NCBI GenBank assembly: GCA_944384855.1
Contig: CALWUY010000065.1
Span: 23,267-87,266 of the forward strand
DNA from: an uncultured Clostridia bacterium
GTDB lineage: Bacteria; Bacillota; Clostridia; Oscillospirales; Acutalibacteraceae
Direction of reading: 5' to 3'
Length of the DNA: 64,000 nt
The notes beneath the pieces are model-generated. The model had not been told where the DNA came from. It did not search any database and was given only the letters and a program-made list of their open reading frames with translations. This document shows, piece after piece, positions 26,166-35,090 of this stretch. Position numbers and translations under genes: made by a program. Each line of letters starts with the position of its first letter. The stretch's first letter is position 1.

Positions 26166-27239
26166 ATGAAAATTTCAAATTTAAAATATTTCCTGGCCGC
26201 TAATTCATGCGAAGGCTTTGTATCTTACTTTACAGACAGGTACAGTGCGCAGGACGGCTGGAAGTGTTTCATAATAAAAGGCGGACCCGGAACGGGAAAG
26301 TCTTCATTTATGAAATATATTGCGGCAAAAGCCGCTGAAAACAACATAAAAGCCGAACTTTGCCCCTGCAGCAGCGATCCGCATTCCCTGGATGCTGTGG
26401 TATTGCCGGATAAGAAAATAATTGTATTGGACGGCACCGCTCCTCATACCGTAGATCCCGTTTATCCCGGGGTGTGCGAAGAAATACTTAATTTCGGTGA
26501 ATTTTGGAATACAAAAGTATTAAAGCCGGAAAAAAATAACATAATAAAACTGACTGATAAAAACAAAGCGCTTCATCGGGTTGCCTCAAGGTATATGCAC
26601 GCATTAGGACAAATCATATCTGATAACCTTAAAATCGCCGAAAATGCAACCGAAAAGGATAAAATAACTAAATTTGCTTCCAGGCTTGCAAAAAAATATA
26701 TTCCCAAAAAGCCGGGAACAGGTTCAGAAGAAATCCGCTTCCTGTGCGGAATAACGCCAAAGGGGATTATATCATTTTCAGACAGTGCGCTTTCCCTTGC
26801 TTCCAACCGTATAATAATTGAAGACCGTTTCGGTACCGTAGCAAGCGAAATAATGAAAAATATACGTAAATATGCCCTTTCAAACGGATATAATATAATA
26901 ACGGTAAAAAATGCTTTTATGCCGTCGTCTCTTACAGACCATATCATAATACCTGAACTGTCTCTCTGTTTCCTGAGAGAATATGAGTACCAGCATTTTA
27001 ATACCGACTGCAGACGAATACACGCAAGGCGGTTTATGAATAATGCAGTAATTGCTAAAAACCGCGAACGTCTGAAATTCAACAAAAAAATAATCCGCGA
27101 ACTCATGCTTTCTGCAATAGCTGTGCTAAGCGAGGCAAAAAAGGTTCATGATGAATTGGAAGAAAACTATATAAACTCTATGGATTTTGATGCTTTAACA
27201 ATGTTTGCTAACAGTTTTTGCGAAGATATTTTCAGATAA
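26166..27239 (+). CDS. P-loop ATPase of the PRK06851 type
   Basis: A 357-residue soluble protein with Walker A KGGPGTGKSSFM near residue 40 and a Walker B-like KIIVLDGTAPHTVDP near 85, in which DGTAPH is characteristic of a Firmicutes family of uncharacterised ATPases (PRK06851-like). The second half contains GTVASEIMKNIRKYALSNGY and may be a degenerate second nucleotide-binding unit. Function is unknown. The ATG at 26166 is preceded by AGGGTGA; a GTG three codons earlier is an alternative. It lies between rnpB (divergent) and thrS, with no clear functional link to either. Confidence 0.72.
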   Translation: MKISNLKYFLAANSCEGFVSYFTDRYSAQDGWKCFIIKGGPGTGKSSFMKYIAAKAAENNIKAELCPCSSDPHSLDAVVLPDKKIIVLDGTAPHTVDPVYPGVCEEILNFGEFWNTKVLKPEKNNIIKLTDKNKALHRVASRYMHALGQIISDNLKIAENATEKDKITKFASRLAKKYIPKKPGTGSEEIRFLCGITPKGIISFSDSALSLASNRIIIEDRFGTVASEIMKNIRKYALSNGYNIITVKNAFMPSSLTDHIIIPELSLCFLREYEYQHFNTDCRRIHARRFMNNAVIAKNRERLKFNKKIIRELMLSAIAVLSEAKKVHDELEENYINSMDFDALTMFANSFCEDIFR

Positions 27240-27244
27240 AAAGC

Positions 27245-27273
27245 TTGACATAGATACGTTTTAGTTGTATCAT
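27245..27273 (+). promoter_or_regulatory. Promoter of the thrS T-box transcript
   Basis: TTGACA (27245-27250), 17 bases, TATCAT (27268-27273). A start near 27280 would begin the T-box leader. The -35 box lies directly after the stop of the upstream ATPase gene. Confidence 0.8.
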
Positions 27274-27279
27274 TAATAT

Positions 27280-27535
27280 ACTAAAGCGATGATAAGAAGA
27301 GTAACTTAAATCAAGTTTTAAGAGAGAGCGGGCATTAGCTGAAAACCCGCTTAAACAGAGATTAAGCGAAGACCGACTTTGAGCGCTGTGGGTAGCAACA
27401 CAGACGTAAAGCCTGCGTTAAAGGCAAATAAGAGTTTGATTAAACTAGTATTAATCAAAAAACCGGGTGGAACCGCGGAGATTTTTACACTTCGTCCCGA
27501 AAGTTTATTCTTTCGTGGCGAAGTTTTATTTTTTT
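27280..27535 (+). promoter_or_regulatory. T-box riboswitch leader of thrS
   Basis: The T-box sequence AACCGGGTGGAACCGCGG (27461-27478) is nearly invariant in this class; its bulge pairs with the CCA end of uncharged tRNA. Upstream lies the stem I region, with a candidate specifier ACC (Thr) at 27372-27374 in the context GAAGACCGACTTTGAGC. A terminator hairpin follows. Uncharged tRNA-Thr should stabilise the antiterminator and allow thrS transcription. The specifier call is moderate; the T-box is secure. Confidence 0.88.
27489..27535 (+). terminator. T-box regulated terminator
   Basis: ACTTCG and CGAAAG pair with CTTTCG and CGAAGT (27489-27524), with small central mismatches, followed by TTTTATTTTTTT. 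It is mutually exclusive with the antiterminator formed by the T-box sequence just upstream. Confidence 0.85.
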
Positions 27536-27549
27536 CGGAGGTAAAATTT

Positions 27550-29496
27550 ATGATTAAGATAACTTTAAAAGACGGATCAGTAAAAGAATATCCCGAAGGT
27601 ATTACTGCCTTTGAGATAGCAAAAGATCTCAGTATGGGATTAGCCAAAAACGCCTGTGCTGCGAGAATCAACGGCAAAAATGCAGATTTGCGCACCGCAA
27701 TTACAGAAGACTGTAATTTAGAAATTCTTACATTCGACGATGAATACGGGAAGTGGACTTTCAGACATACTGCATCTCATATATTGGCGCAGGCGGTAAA
27801 GCGGATTTTTCCCGAGGCGAAGCTCGCTATAGGTCCTGCTGTGGATAACGGTTTCTATTATGACTTTGATGTAGAAACCAGCTTCACTCCCGAAGATTTA
27901 GAAAAAATTGAAGCCGAAATGAAAAAAATCGTTAAAGAAGATATAAAATTAGAGCGTTTTTCGATGTCAAGAGATGAGGCAGTCAAATATTTTGAAGACA
28001 AGAACGAGCCTTACAAGGTAGAGCTTGCAGAGGGAATTGATGACGGGGAAGAAATCTCTTTTTATAAACAGGGAGATTTCACGGATCTTTGTGCAGGAGC
28101 TCATTTAATGAGCACCTCACAGGTAAAGGCGTTCAAGCTTACCTCCGCTACCGGCGCTTACTGGCGCGGAGACTCCTCTAAAAAAATGCTCTGCCGTGTT
28201 TACGGAACGGCTTTTCCGAAAGCCAGCGAGCTTGAAGCGTATCTTAATATGCTTGAAGAAGCAAAGAAACGCGACCATAATAAGTTAGGAAGAGAGCTTG
28301 AATACTTTACAACAGTAGATATCATCGGTCAGGGACTGCCTATTTTGCTACCTAAAGGCGCCAAAGTTATCCAGATACTCCAGCGTTTTGTTGAGGACGA
28401 GGAATATAAGCGCGGCTGGCAGCTGACTAAGACCCCGTATATGGCGAAACGCGAGCTGTACAAGCTTTCGGGACACTGGGACCATTACCTTGACGGCATG
28501 TTTGTTTTAGGCGATCCGCAGGACGAAACCAAGGAATGCTTTGCCCTTCGTCCTATGACCTGCCCGTTCCAGTACCAGGCGTACCTGAACCGTGCGAGAT
28601 CATACCGTGACCTTCCTCTCAGATATAATGAGACCTCTACCCTGTTCAGAAATGAGGATTCGGGTGAAATGCACGGTCTTATAAGAGTTCGTCAGTTCAC
28701 TATTTCCGAAGGACATTTGATGTGTACGCCCGAACAGCTTGAACAGGAATTCAAATCGTGTCTTGAGCTTGCGATTTATATGCTCAAAACCTTAGGACTT
28801 TACGAAGACGTATCTTACCGTTTTTCTCAGTGGGATCCTGAGGACAGAGAAAAATATATAGGTACGGATGAACAGTGGAATGAAGCTCAGAATGTGATGT
28901 CTAAAATTCTTGATCACCTTGAAATTCCTTATAAGGTGGGAGTCGGCGAAGCGGCGTTCTACGGACCTAAGCTTGATATCCAGATAAAAAATGTTTACGG
29001 TAAAGAAGATACGCTGATAACCATACAAATAGACCAGCTTCTTGCTGAGAAATTCGGTATGGAATATGTCGACCGCGACGGCCAGAAGAAAAATCCATAC
29101 ATTATTCATCGTACTTCTATCGGATGCTACGAACGCACGCTCGCCCTGCTTATAGAAAAGTATGCCGGCGCATTCCCTCTCTGGCTGGCTCCGGTTCAGA
29201 TAAAAATTCTGCCTATCGCAGACAGGCATCTTGACTATGCTTATGAGGTCAAGTCGGCTCTTGAAGCAAAAGGCATGAGAATAGAAATCGATGACCGCAA
29301 CGAGAAAATCGGTTATAAGATCCGTGAAGCCCGGCTTCAGAAGGTTCCGTATATGCTTATTATAGGCGACAGCGAAGTAGAAAAGCGTGAAGTATCTGTC
29401 CGCAGGCGCGGAGAAGACGGAGATCTCGGCGCTATGAGCATTGACGATTTCATCTCAAGGGCGTCAGATGAAATAAACAGCAAAACCATAAATTAA
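27550..29496 (+). CDS. thrS: Threonyl-tRNA synthetase
   Basis: A 648-residue ThrRS with the usual order: TGS domain (1-62), editing domain with the HxxxH motif in RHTASHILAQAVKRIFP, a class II catalytic core with motif 2 (FRNEDSGEMHGLIRVRQFT) and motif 3 (SIGCYERTLALLIEKY), and the anticodon-binding domain from about 545 (LAPVQIKILPI). The ATG at 27550 follows CGGAGG directly after the T-box terminator; a longer frame through the leader is not real. Expression should respond to Thr charging. Confidence 0.97.
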   Translation: MIKITLKDGSVKEYPEGITAFEIAKDLSMGLAKNACAARINGKNADLRTAITEDCNLEILTFDDEYGKWTFRHTASHILAQAVKRIFPEAKLAIGPAVDNGFYYDFDVETSFTPEDLEKIEAEMKKIVKEDIKLERFSMSRDEAVKYFEDKNEPYKVELAEGIDDGEEISFYKQGDFTDLCAGAHLMSTSQVKAFKLTSATGAYWRGDSSKKMLCRVYGTAFPKASELEAYLNMLEEAKKRDHNKLGRELEYFTTVDIIGQGLPILLPKGAKVIQILQRFVEDEEYKRGWQLTKTPYMAKRELYKLSGHWDHYLDGMFVLGDPQDETKECFALRPMTCPFQYQAYLNRARSYRDLPLRYNETSTLFRNEDSGEMHGLIRVRQFTISEGHLMCTPEQLEQEFKSCLELAIYMLKTLGLYEDVSYRFSQWDPEDREKYIGTDEQWNEAQNVMSKILDHLEIPYKVGVGEAAFYGPKLDIQIKNVYGKEDTLITIQIDQLLAEKFGMEYVDRDGQKKNPYIIHRTSIGCYERTLALLIEKYAGAFPLWLAPVQIKILPIADRHLDYAYEVKSALEAKGMRIEIDDRNEKIGYKIREARLQKVPYMLIIGDSEVEKREVSVRRRGEDGDLGAMSIDDFISRASDEINSKTIN

Positions 29497-29513
29497 TATA
29501 ATATCTAATTAAC

Positions 29514-29550
29514 AAGCAGAGACAGCAAAAACTGTCTCTGCTTTTGTTAT
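29514..29550 (+). terminator. Terminator of thrS
   Basis: A 12-bp stem, AAGCAGAGACAG (29514-29525) with CTGTCTCTGCTT (29532-29543), then TTTGTTATTTT. Confidence 0.9.
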
Positions 29551-29646
29551 TTTATAATTTATATAATTTTTTTGATTTCCGTTATGCTCAGGAAAGCCTT
29601 TGAATAATTTTTATCCGATATGCAACTATATTTACTGCCGCCTTTT

Positions 29647-30045
29647 TTATTTTTTTACAAACTCAGGAAATTTCGCGAATATATTTTTCAGATCGGAGTC
29701 TGTAATTACATCATACCGATAAAGTCTCTCCACCGAAACTTCACCCCATCCGTAGCAATCCTGGTTATTATATTTATTAAATACAAAAATACCTTGATCT
29801 TCCTTATGAATATAATCATATTCACCCACTTTTTCAACAATTGTTTCTCTGTCTGAACCCCCATTATAACTTAAAGATACTATTACTTTACCGTTGTACA
29901 TTTTACCGTAGTATTTTTCAATGAATATATCCGATAACTTTTTAATTCTGTTTTAATGCCGCTCTCTTCAAATGATTTTGACAAATATATTGAATATTAA
30001 TTTTTAATATTATATACATTCGCCTTATCTAAATCACCGTAATTA
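29647..30045 (-). pseudogene. Decayed second copy of the BlaR1 C-terminal domain
   Basis: Directly after the blaR1 stop and in the same frame, the sequence reads DNYGDLDKANVYNIKN and then a TAA. This parallels DNFGNLDIKIVKDIKD in BlaR1. It continues SKSFEESGIKTEL, shifts frame, and resumes KLSDIFIEKYYGKMYNGKV, matching EDIYIEKYYGTYSDGSV of BlaR1. It ends in a readable 84-residue tail (DSDLKNIFAKFPEFV against AKSIDELFNNNPDVI). So a tandem repeat of the sensor domain has been lost by a stop and a frameshift. An independent small gene starting at 29901 is less likely because no ribosome site is seen. Confidence 0.7.
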
Positions 30046-30050
30046 TCCTT

Positions 30051-31574
30051 TTAATTATATATCTCGCCATTATAGGTAATAACATCAGGATTATTATTGA
30101 AAAGTTCATCTATTGATTTTGCTGATATTAAGCCTTCCTGAAAAGCTGTATCCAACAGTTCTACCCGTCCTTTATAATAAACATACGGACGAAAATTGGA
30201 ATTGACCACATATCCGCTCACCTCATACACAGCAGGATATAAAATAGCTACGTCAGGACGTTGATAAGCCTCACCACGTTTATCTACAAAACCCACACTG
30301 ATTACAACGCTGCCATCGGAATACGTACCGTAATACTTCTCTATATAAATATCCTCTACACTGTACTCACCGAATCTTAAATCAAGAATATCCTTGATAT
30401 CCTTAACGATTTTTATATCCAGATTTCCGAAGTTGTCGCGCTCATTTATATATTCGTCAGATTCGTCGGATTTTGCAGGCGATGAGCCTGAAACCGGTGT
30501 TTCTGCTTTGCTTGAAGTAATAGTGCTGACTGTTATCTCAGATTCGGCAGAAGTGTCTTCACTCGAAAGTTTTTCTTTTTCATCATCAGACGGTACGACA
30601 GCTTCCGTGGAATCAGGCTTATTCTCAGACTTTTTACTATCCACAGGATCGGTCAAAAAAGCCACCAGTAAACATCCGCACAAAATTATAGACGCCGATA
30701 TGATCCACAAAGAAGGTTTTTTATAATTTAAGATATTTTTTATTCTGTCCTTTACACTGATCTCGCCAAATGCCAGCGGATTGATATTTAACGTTTTTTT
30801 CTTTATACTGCAATTAAGCAGCGCTTCGGAATACGGCGCTTTATATTCTTCACCGTGCCGTTTTATTACTCTTTCATCACAGGCAAATTCAATGTCACGG
30901 CAAAATGCAATATATGCCGCCCAAACAAGCGGATTAAACCAATAAACCGTAAGAAATGCAAATGCCAAAGGTTTCCACAAATAATCGCGTCTTTCAATGT
31001 GCGCCGTTTCATGTGCCGTTACATATTCCTTATATTCCCTGTCCATATTTGAGGGAATATATATCTTCGGTTTTATGATTCCCATTATAAAAGGCGTTTC
31101 TATTCTGTCGCACAAAACTGTATTATCAGCATCGGGCATACCTTCCCTTATACGTAAATATATCTTTCTGTAACTTACTGCTGTATAAATAAGCATTGAA
31201 ATGATGCCGGTTATCCATACCGCCGTAATAATATACACTATCACGTTTATGGGACTTATACTATTCTCCACACTCGGAGCCAAGACTTCGGAAATAACAG
31301 GGTTAACCGTATTATTTACCGTTTCAAATCCGCTGTTTATAGCGGGAGCTTTGCTTTCGGCTATATCCTGCGGTATCGTGCTTGTGCTCGGTATAAGGCT
31401 TAATATGCTTTTAATTGAAAAAGGCAATACAAGACGTATCCCGACTAAGCTCCAGAGCGCGGCGTTTATCCATTTTGGTATTTTCTTAAACAAAATTCTT
31501 ATCAGAAGTATGGCAAGCACTATCCAGCCTGCTGATATGCTCATATTAACCAGTTTCAGGAATATATCACTCAT
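30051..31574 (-). CDS. blaR1: BlaR1/MecR1-type M56 peptidase sensor
   Basis: A 507-residue membrane metallopeptidase. Transmembrane segments lie near residues 10-28, 35-52, 110-132 and 205-222. The M56 zinc site is HETAH at 188-192, with the downstream FACDERVI at 230-237. A further membrane segment (about 272-292) leads to a Ser/Glu-rich linker and a C-terminal extracellular domain (about 380-507). That domain is not the penicillin-binding sensor of classical BlaR1 and I do not recognise it. On signal, such proteins cleave the partner BlaI repressor. It lies 11 bases after blaI. The remains of a second sensor repeat follow its stop codon. Confidence 0.88.
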   Translation of the reverse strand: MSDIFLKLVNMSISAGWIVLAILLIRILFKKIPKWINAALWSLVGIRLVLPFSIKSILSLIPSTSTIPQDIAESKAPAINSGFETVNNTVNPVISEVLAPSVENSISPINVIVYIITAVWITGIISMLIYTAVSYRKIYLRIREGMPDADNTVLCDRIETPFIMGIIKPKIYIPSNMDREYKEYVTAHETAHIERRDYLWKPLAFAFLTVYWFNPLVWAAYIAFCRDIEFACDERVIKRHGEEYKAPYSEALLNCSIKKKTLNINPLAFGEISVKDRIKNILNYKKPSLWIISASIILCGCLLVAFLTDPVDSKKSENKPDSTEAVVPSDDEKEKLSSEDTSAESEITVSTITSSKAETPVSGSSPAKSDESDEYINERDNFGNLDIKIVKDIKDILDLRFGEYSVEDIYIEKYYGTYSDGSVVISVGFVDKRGEAYQRPDVAILYPAVYEVSGYVVNSNFRPYVYYKGRVELLDTAFQEGLISAKSIDELFNNNPDVITYNGEIYN

Positions 31575-31585
31575 AATACAGCCTC

Positions 31586-31945
31586 CTATTTTCTGTATTG
31601 CTCTATAAGCTCACGCAAATATTTTAACTCGCTCTCCCCTAACTGTTTTTTTGATGTAAAAGCGGTCAGAAATGCCGGCAAAGAACCGTCAAACACTTCT
31701 TCTACAAATCTTTCGCTTTGCAATGAATAGAATTCTTCTCTCGAAAGCCTGGAACTTACAACAGCATTCTCATTCTTGAAAATCCCTTTTTCACAAAGCC
31801 TTTTGAGTACCGTATAAGTTGTAGATTTTTTCCAATTAAGCTCTTTTGCGGCTATTTTCACAAGCTCGGGCGACGCTACCGGCTCCATTTTCCATATAAT
31901 ATCCGCAAACCGTGATTCTACTGCTCCCAAATTTATATCTGACAC
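31586..31945 (-). CDS. blaI: BlaI/MecI-family transcriptional repressor
   Basis: A 119-residue winged-helix repressor. The N-terminal AVESRFADIIWKMEPVASPE and KKSTTYTVLKRLCEKGIF (recognition helix and wing) are typical, and the C-terminal half is the dimerisation region. BlaR1 would inactivate it by proteolysis. The GTG at 31945 was chosen because GGAG lies nine bases upstream; an ATG three codons earlier abuts that site. Two TACA-n-TGTA operators lie in its promoter. No beta-lactamase gene is adjacent, so the regulated target is unknown beyond the operon itself. Confidence 0.92.
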   Translation of the reverse strand: MSDINLGAVESRFADIIWKMEPVASPELVKIAAKELNWKKSTTYTVLKRLCEKGIFKNENAVVSSRLSREEFYSLQSERFVEEVFDGSLPAFLTAFTSKKQLGESELKYLRELIEQYRK

Positions 31946-31965
31946 ATTAATCATCTCCTTTGGAT

Positions 31966-32015
31966 TACACCTTGTAGTCTATAATTAGTTTACACCGTGT
32001 AGTTCTATTTGTCAA
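31966..32015 (-). promoter_or_regulatory. blaI-blaR1 promoter with two BlaI-type operators
   Basis: TTGACA (32015-32010), 17 bases, TAAACT (31992-31987) on the minus strand. Two dyads of the TACAnnnTGTA kind lie at 31991-32001 (TACACCGTGTA, in the spacer next to the -10) and 31966-31976 (TACACCTTGTA, downstream), centres 25 bases apart. The layout fits repression by BlaI dimers on one face of the DNA. Confidence 0.8.
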
Positions 32016-32027
32016 GCATTTTCAGAT

Positions 32028-32084
32028 AAAAAAATTCTGCAATGAACATATAGTTAGTGTGAAAACACGAACTGTTTGTTCATT
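32028..32084 (-). terminator. Probable terminator of the rubredoxin-ZIP transcript
   Basis: AATGAACA (32041-32048) pairs with TGTTCATT near 32077, with a second helix (AGTT-AGTGT with ACAC-GAACT) inside. Seven T follow on the minus strand after a five-base gap. Confidence 0.6.
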
Positions 32085-32098
32085 ACAGAACCTATTCA

Positions 32099-32848
32099 TC
32101 AAAATATTGCGTCTGTTATAAGCATAATACTGAAACCGGCAAGCAGCGCGTAAGTAGCTCCTCTCTCGCTTCCGTGGGAATGTGTCTCAGGGATCATTTC
32201 ATCACTTATTACATAAAGCATTGTTCCGCCCGCGAAGCTGAGCGCAAACGGAAGAATGGCAGATGCCACACTTACGGCAAAATGCCCTAACAGCGTTCCG
32301 ATTACCTCTATTGCGCCCGTGAATACGGCACAAATGAATGTTTTCCGAGGCGATACACCGGCAGAAAGCATAGGACCTATTATTACCATTCCCTCCGGGA
32401 TATTTTGAAGCGCAATACCTCCCGCAATTATCAATGCCTGAGTATTATCTCCTGAACCAAACCCCACTCCTGCCGCTATACCCTCCGGTAAATTGTGTAT
32501 AGCGACAGCCGAAACAAATAATAATACCTTGTTTAAGTCAGCATTGTTTCCGTTTTCTATATCACTGTCTACGATTTTGTGCAGATGCGGTACAATTTTA
32601 TCAATTAAATTTAAACACGCCGCTCCCACAAAAATACCGATAACCGCATATACAATTCCGTATTTGCCTCCATAATCGATCGAAGGCAGTATGAGCCCTA
32701 AAATTGATGCCGCCAGCATTATCCCGGCAGCAAATGAAAGCACTATGTCGGAAAACTTATGTGATATTTCCTTGAATATAAATCCTATTAATGCGCCTAT
32801 TACCGTAGCTCCGCCGACTCCGACAGCTGTTAATATAACTAATTCCAT
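32099..32848 (-). CDS. ZIP-family metal transporter
   Basis: A 249-residue membrane protein with about eight transmembrane segments. The metal-binding TM4 and TM5 motifs are AVAIHNLPEGIAAGVGFG and ALQNIPEGMVI, as in ZupT/GufA-like ZIP proteins that import Zn2+, Fe2+ or Mn2+. AGGAG lies nine bases upstream of the ATG. It follows the rubredoxin gene on the same strand, but a hairpin at 32866-32899 lies between them, so linkage is uncertain. Iron supply for the neighbouring diiron protein is an attractive but unproven idea. Confidence 0.9.
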   Translation of the reverse strand: MELVILTAVGVGGATVIGALIGFIFKEISHKFSDIVLSFAAGIMLAASILGLILPSIDYGGKYGIVYAVIGIFVGAACLNLIDKIVPHLHKIVDSDIENGNNADLNKVLLFVSAVAIHNLPEGIAAGVGFGSGDNTQALIIAGGIALQNIPEGMVIIGPMLSAGVSPRKTFICAVFTGAIEVIGTLLGHFAVSVASAILPFALSFAGGTMLYVISDEMIPETHSHGSERGATYALLAGFSIMLITDAIF

Positions 32849-32865
32849 ATACAGTAACTCCTGAA

Positions 32866-32899
32866 AATAATCCGCATTATAAGCAGCTATAATGCGGAT
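32866..32899 (-). terminator. Hairpin after the rubredoxin gene
   Basis: A perfect 12-bp stem, ATCCGCATTATA (32870-32881) with its complement (32888-32899), then TTATTTTC on the minus strand. It may partly attenuate read-through to the ZIP gene. Confidence 0.7.
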
Positions 32900-32911
32900 C
32901 GTTTACGCTGT

Positions 32912-33070
32912 TTATTCCTTGGTGAAGCTGTCTTTTCCGACTCCGCAAAGAGGACAGACAAAATCTTCAGGCAAATCTTCAAATTTTGTGCCGGCCGCTA
33001 TTTTGAGATCGCTGTCACCCAGTTCCTCGTCATATACCCAGCCGCATACATCACATACATATTTACTCAT
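32912..33070 (-). CDS. Rubredoxin
   Basis: A 52-residue rubredoxin beginning [19 protein letters not shown], with Fe ligands in CDVCG (6 and 9) and CPLCG (39 and 42 approximately). It carries one electron at a time and is the usual donor to flavodiiron proteins. It starts 17 bases after the flavodiiron gene and has AGGAGGT upstream, so the two are co-transcribed. This is a second rubredoxin, as the flavodiiron protein already carries one at its C-terminus. Confidence 0.95.
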   Translation of the reverse strand: MSKYVCDVCGWVYDEELGDSDLKIAAGTKFEDLPEDFVCPLCGVGKDSFTKE

Positions 33071-33087
33071 TTTTTTACCTCCTGAAA

Positions 33088-34878
33088 TTATTCTATTTTT
33101 TCAAAATCAGACGCTCCGTGCTTGCACAGCGGACAAATGAAATCATCCGGAAGCGTTTCACCCTCATAAATATATCCGCATATCTTGCATACATAACCTT
33201 TTTTGCCTTCGGTCTGAGGCTTTGGCTTTACATTGCTGTGATAATACGAATATGTCATTGTTTCCTTATCCGAAAGAACCCTTGATTCGGTTACGGAACA
33301 GATAAACATACCGTGGGTATCAAGATCAATATACTTCTCAACCTTAAGCGACATAAACGAATTTATATATCTCGGTAAAAATACCAGTCCGTTATCCGAA
33401 CGCAGTATCTGCGTATCTGCAAACTTATCGGTATTTCTTCCGCTTGCGAATCCGAATTTTTCAAATATTGAAAACGGCGCGTCCTGCGACAGACAGTTTA
33501 TATTCATAATTCCGCTTTGTTTGATTATATGGTGTGAATAATTCGCCTTATTAATTGTAACGGCTATACGGTTAGGTGTATCGGTAACCTGCGTAACCGT
33601 ATTTACAATAAGACCGTTATCCTTTTTGCCGTCATTGGAAGTTACTACATACAATCCGTATCCGATGTTGAACAACGCCGTTAAATCATTTTTATTTGCC
33701 GTAGAATCCTGCTGAGATAAATAATCACGGCACAGCTCATCGGCCAGCAAATTAATCTGATTTGAACTTTCTTCATTAAGCGATGAAAGAATTCTGACAG
33801 AATTTTCCGCAAATGTCAGATTTTTGCAGCCCTCCAGCATACCCTTCATTATCTTCGCCGCTAAAGGAGCCCAGCTTCCGTTTTCTATAAACGCAACCGT
33901 GCGATTACTGAAATTGCGTTCGGTCAAATTGATTATAAACTCACGCATAAACGGAAAAATCTCTGCATTATAAGTAGTCGTTGCGAGAACCAATTTGCTG
34001 TACCTGAACGCGTCCTCTACCGCCTCTGCCATATCACACCGTGCAAGATCGTTCACAACTACCTTAGGGCACCCGTTTGCCTCCAGCTTTTCGGCAAGCT
34101 GAATAACCGCTTTCTTGGTATGTCCGTAAACCGATGTATACGCGATTACTATTCCCTCTTCTTCGGGCTGATAGCTTGACCATATATCATATAATTTAAT
34201 ATAATATCCGATATTTTCAGAAAGTACCGGACCGTGAAGCGGACATATCTTTTCTATTTCCAGTCCTGCCGCTTTCTTGAGCAGATTCTGTACCTGCGTA
34301 CCGTACTTTCCTACAATACCTATATAATATCTTCTGGCTTCGCATGCCCAGTCCTCTTCTACATCCAATGCTCCGAATTTTCCGAAACCGTCAGCTGAAA
34401 ACAGTACTTTTTCTTTCGCGTCATAGGTTACCATAACCTCAGGCCAATGAACCATAGGAGCGGCAACAAATGTAAGCAGGTGACTTCCTAAATCAAGTGT
34501 ATCGCCCTCTCCTACCACTATCTGCCTGTCCGCAAAATCGGTACCGAAGAAGTTTTTCATCATCCCGAATGCCTTTGCAGAGGATACTATTTTAGTGTCG
34601 GGATAATTTTTAGTGAAATTAAGTATGTTGGCCGAATGATCCGGCTCCATGTGCTGAATAATTAAGTAATCCGGCTTTCTTCCCGACAATGCATTTTCAA
34701 TATTGTCCAGCCATTCATGCGTAAAAGCAGCGTCAACCGTATCTATGACCGCCGTCTTGCTGTCGATTACCGCATAGGAATTATAGCTCATACCGTTAGG
34801 AACGCTGTACTGCCCTTCAAATAAGTCTATATTATGATCATTTACACCTATATATTTTATATCTTCTGTGATAAACAT
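33088..34878 (-). CDS. Flavodiiron protein with flavin-reductase and rubredoxin domains
   Basis: A 596-residue four-domain protein. Residues 1-250 are the metallo-beta-lactamase-like diiron domain (HMEPDHSAN supplies ligands), 255-395 a flavodoxin domain ([12 protein letters not shown] binds FMN), 400-545 a flavin-reductase-like domain ([20 protein letters not shown]), and 555-596 a rubredoxin with CKICG and CPLCK. Flavodiiron proteins reduce O2 to water or NO to N2O in anaerobes. Having reductase and rubredoxin fused suggests electrons reach the diiron site within one polypeptide. It has its own promoter and heads an operon with a separate rubredoxin. Confidence 0.94.
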   Translation of the reverse strand: MFITEDIKYIGVNDHNIDLFEGQYSVPNGMSYNSYAVIDSKTAVIDTVDAAFTHEWLDNIENALSGRKPDYLIIQHMEPDHSANILNFTKNYPDTKIVSSAKAFGMMKNFFGTDFADRQIVVGEGDTLDLGSHLLTFVAAPMVHWPEVMVTYDAKEKVLFSADGFGKFGALDVEEDWACEARRYYIGIVGKYGTQVQNLLKKAAGLEIEKICPLHGPVLSENIGYYIKLYDIWSSYQPEEEGIVIAYTSVYGHTKKAVIQLAEKLEANGCPKVVVNDLARCDMAEAVEDAFRYSKLVLATTTYNAEIFPFMREFIINLTERNFSNRTVAFIENGSWAPLAAKIMKGMLEGCKNLTFAENSVRILSSLNEESSNQINLLADELCRDYLSQQDSTANKNDLTALFNIGYGLYVVTSNDGKKDNGLIVNTVTQVTDTPNRIAVTINKANYSHHIIKQSGIMNINCLSQDAPFSIFEKFGFASGRNTDKFADTQILRSDNGLVFLPRYINSFMSLKVEKYIDLDTHGMFICSVTESRVLSDKETMTYSYYHSNVKPKPQTEGKKGYVCKICGYIYEGETLPDDFICPLCKHGASDFEKIE

Positions 34879-34907
34879 TTTTACACCTCTACATATCTAA
34901 TAAATAT

Positions 34908-34935
34908 AGTATAACATATTTCACCGAATATTCAA
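34908..34935 (-). promoter_or_regulatory. Promoter of the flavodiiron operon
   Basis: TTGAAT (34935-34930), 16 bases, TATACT (34913-34908) on the minus strand, about 30 bases before the ATG. No PerR or Rex box is evident to me. Confidence 0.65.
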
Positions 34936-35003
34936 TACGAATTTTCGTTTTTCCGTAATTTACAATTTATTCTGCAGGCTGCTGTTTTCGGCGACTTTAA
35001 GAT

Positions 35004-35028
35004 AAAAAAATGCGGCGTTCCCGCCGCA
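35004..35028 (-). terminator. Terminator of the dCMP deaminase gene
   Basis: TGCGGCG (35011-35017) pairs with CGCCGCA (35022-35028), followed by seven T on the minus strand. Confidence 0.88.
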
Positions 35029-35090
35029 AAATATATATTTTTCTGTCATTACGAAACAACTCTGATCAACTGTTTTTATCTTGTCTTGAA

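Noticed and set aside
29647-29901. An 84-codon frame that could be an independent small gene
   Set aside because: No ribosome site precedes its ATG, and the similarity to BlaR1's C-terminus continues upstream of that ATG through a frameshift and a stop, so it is annotated as part of a pseudogene.
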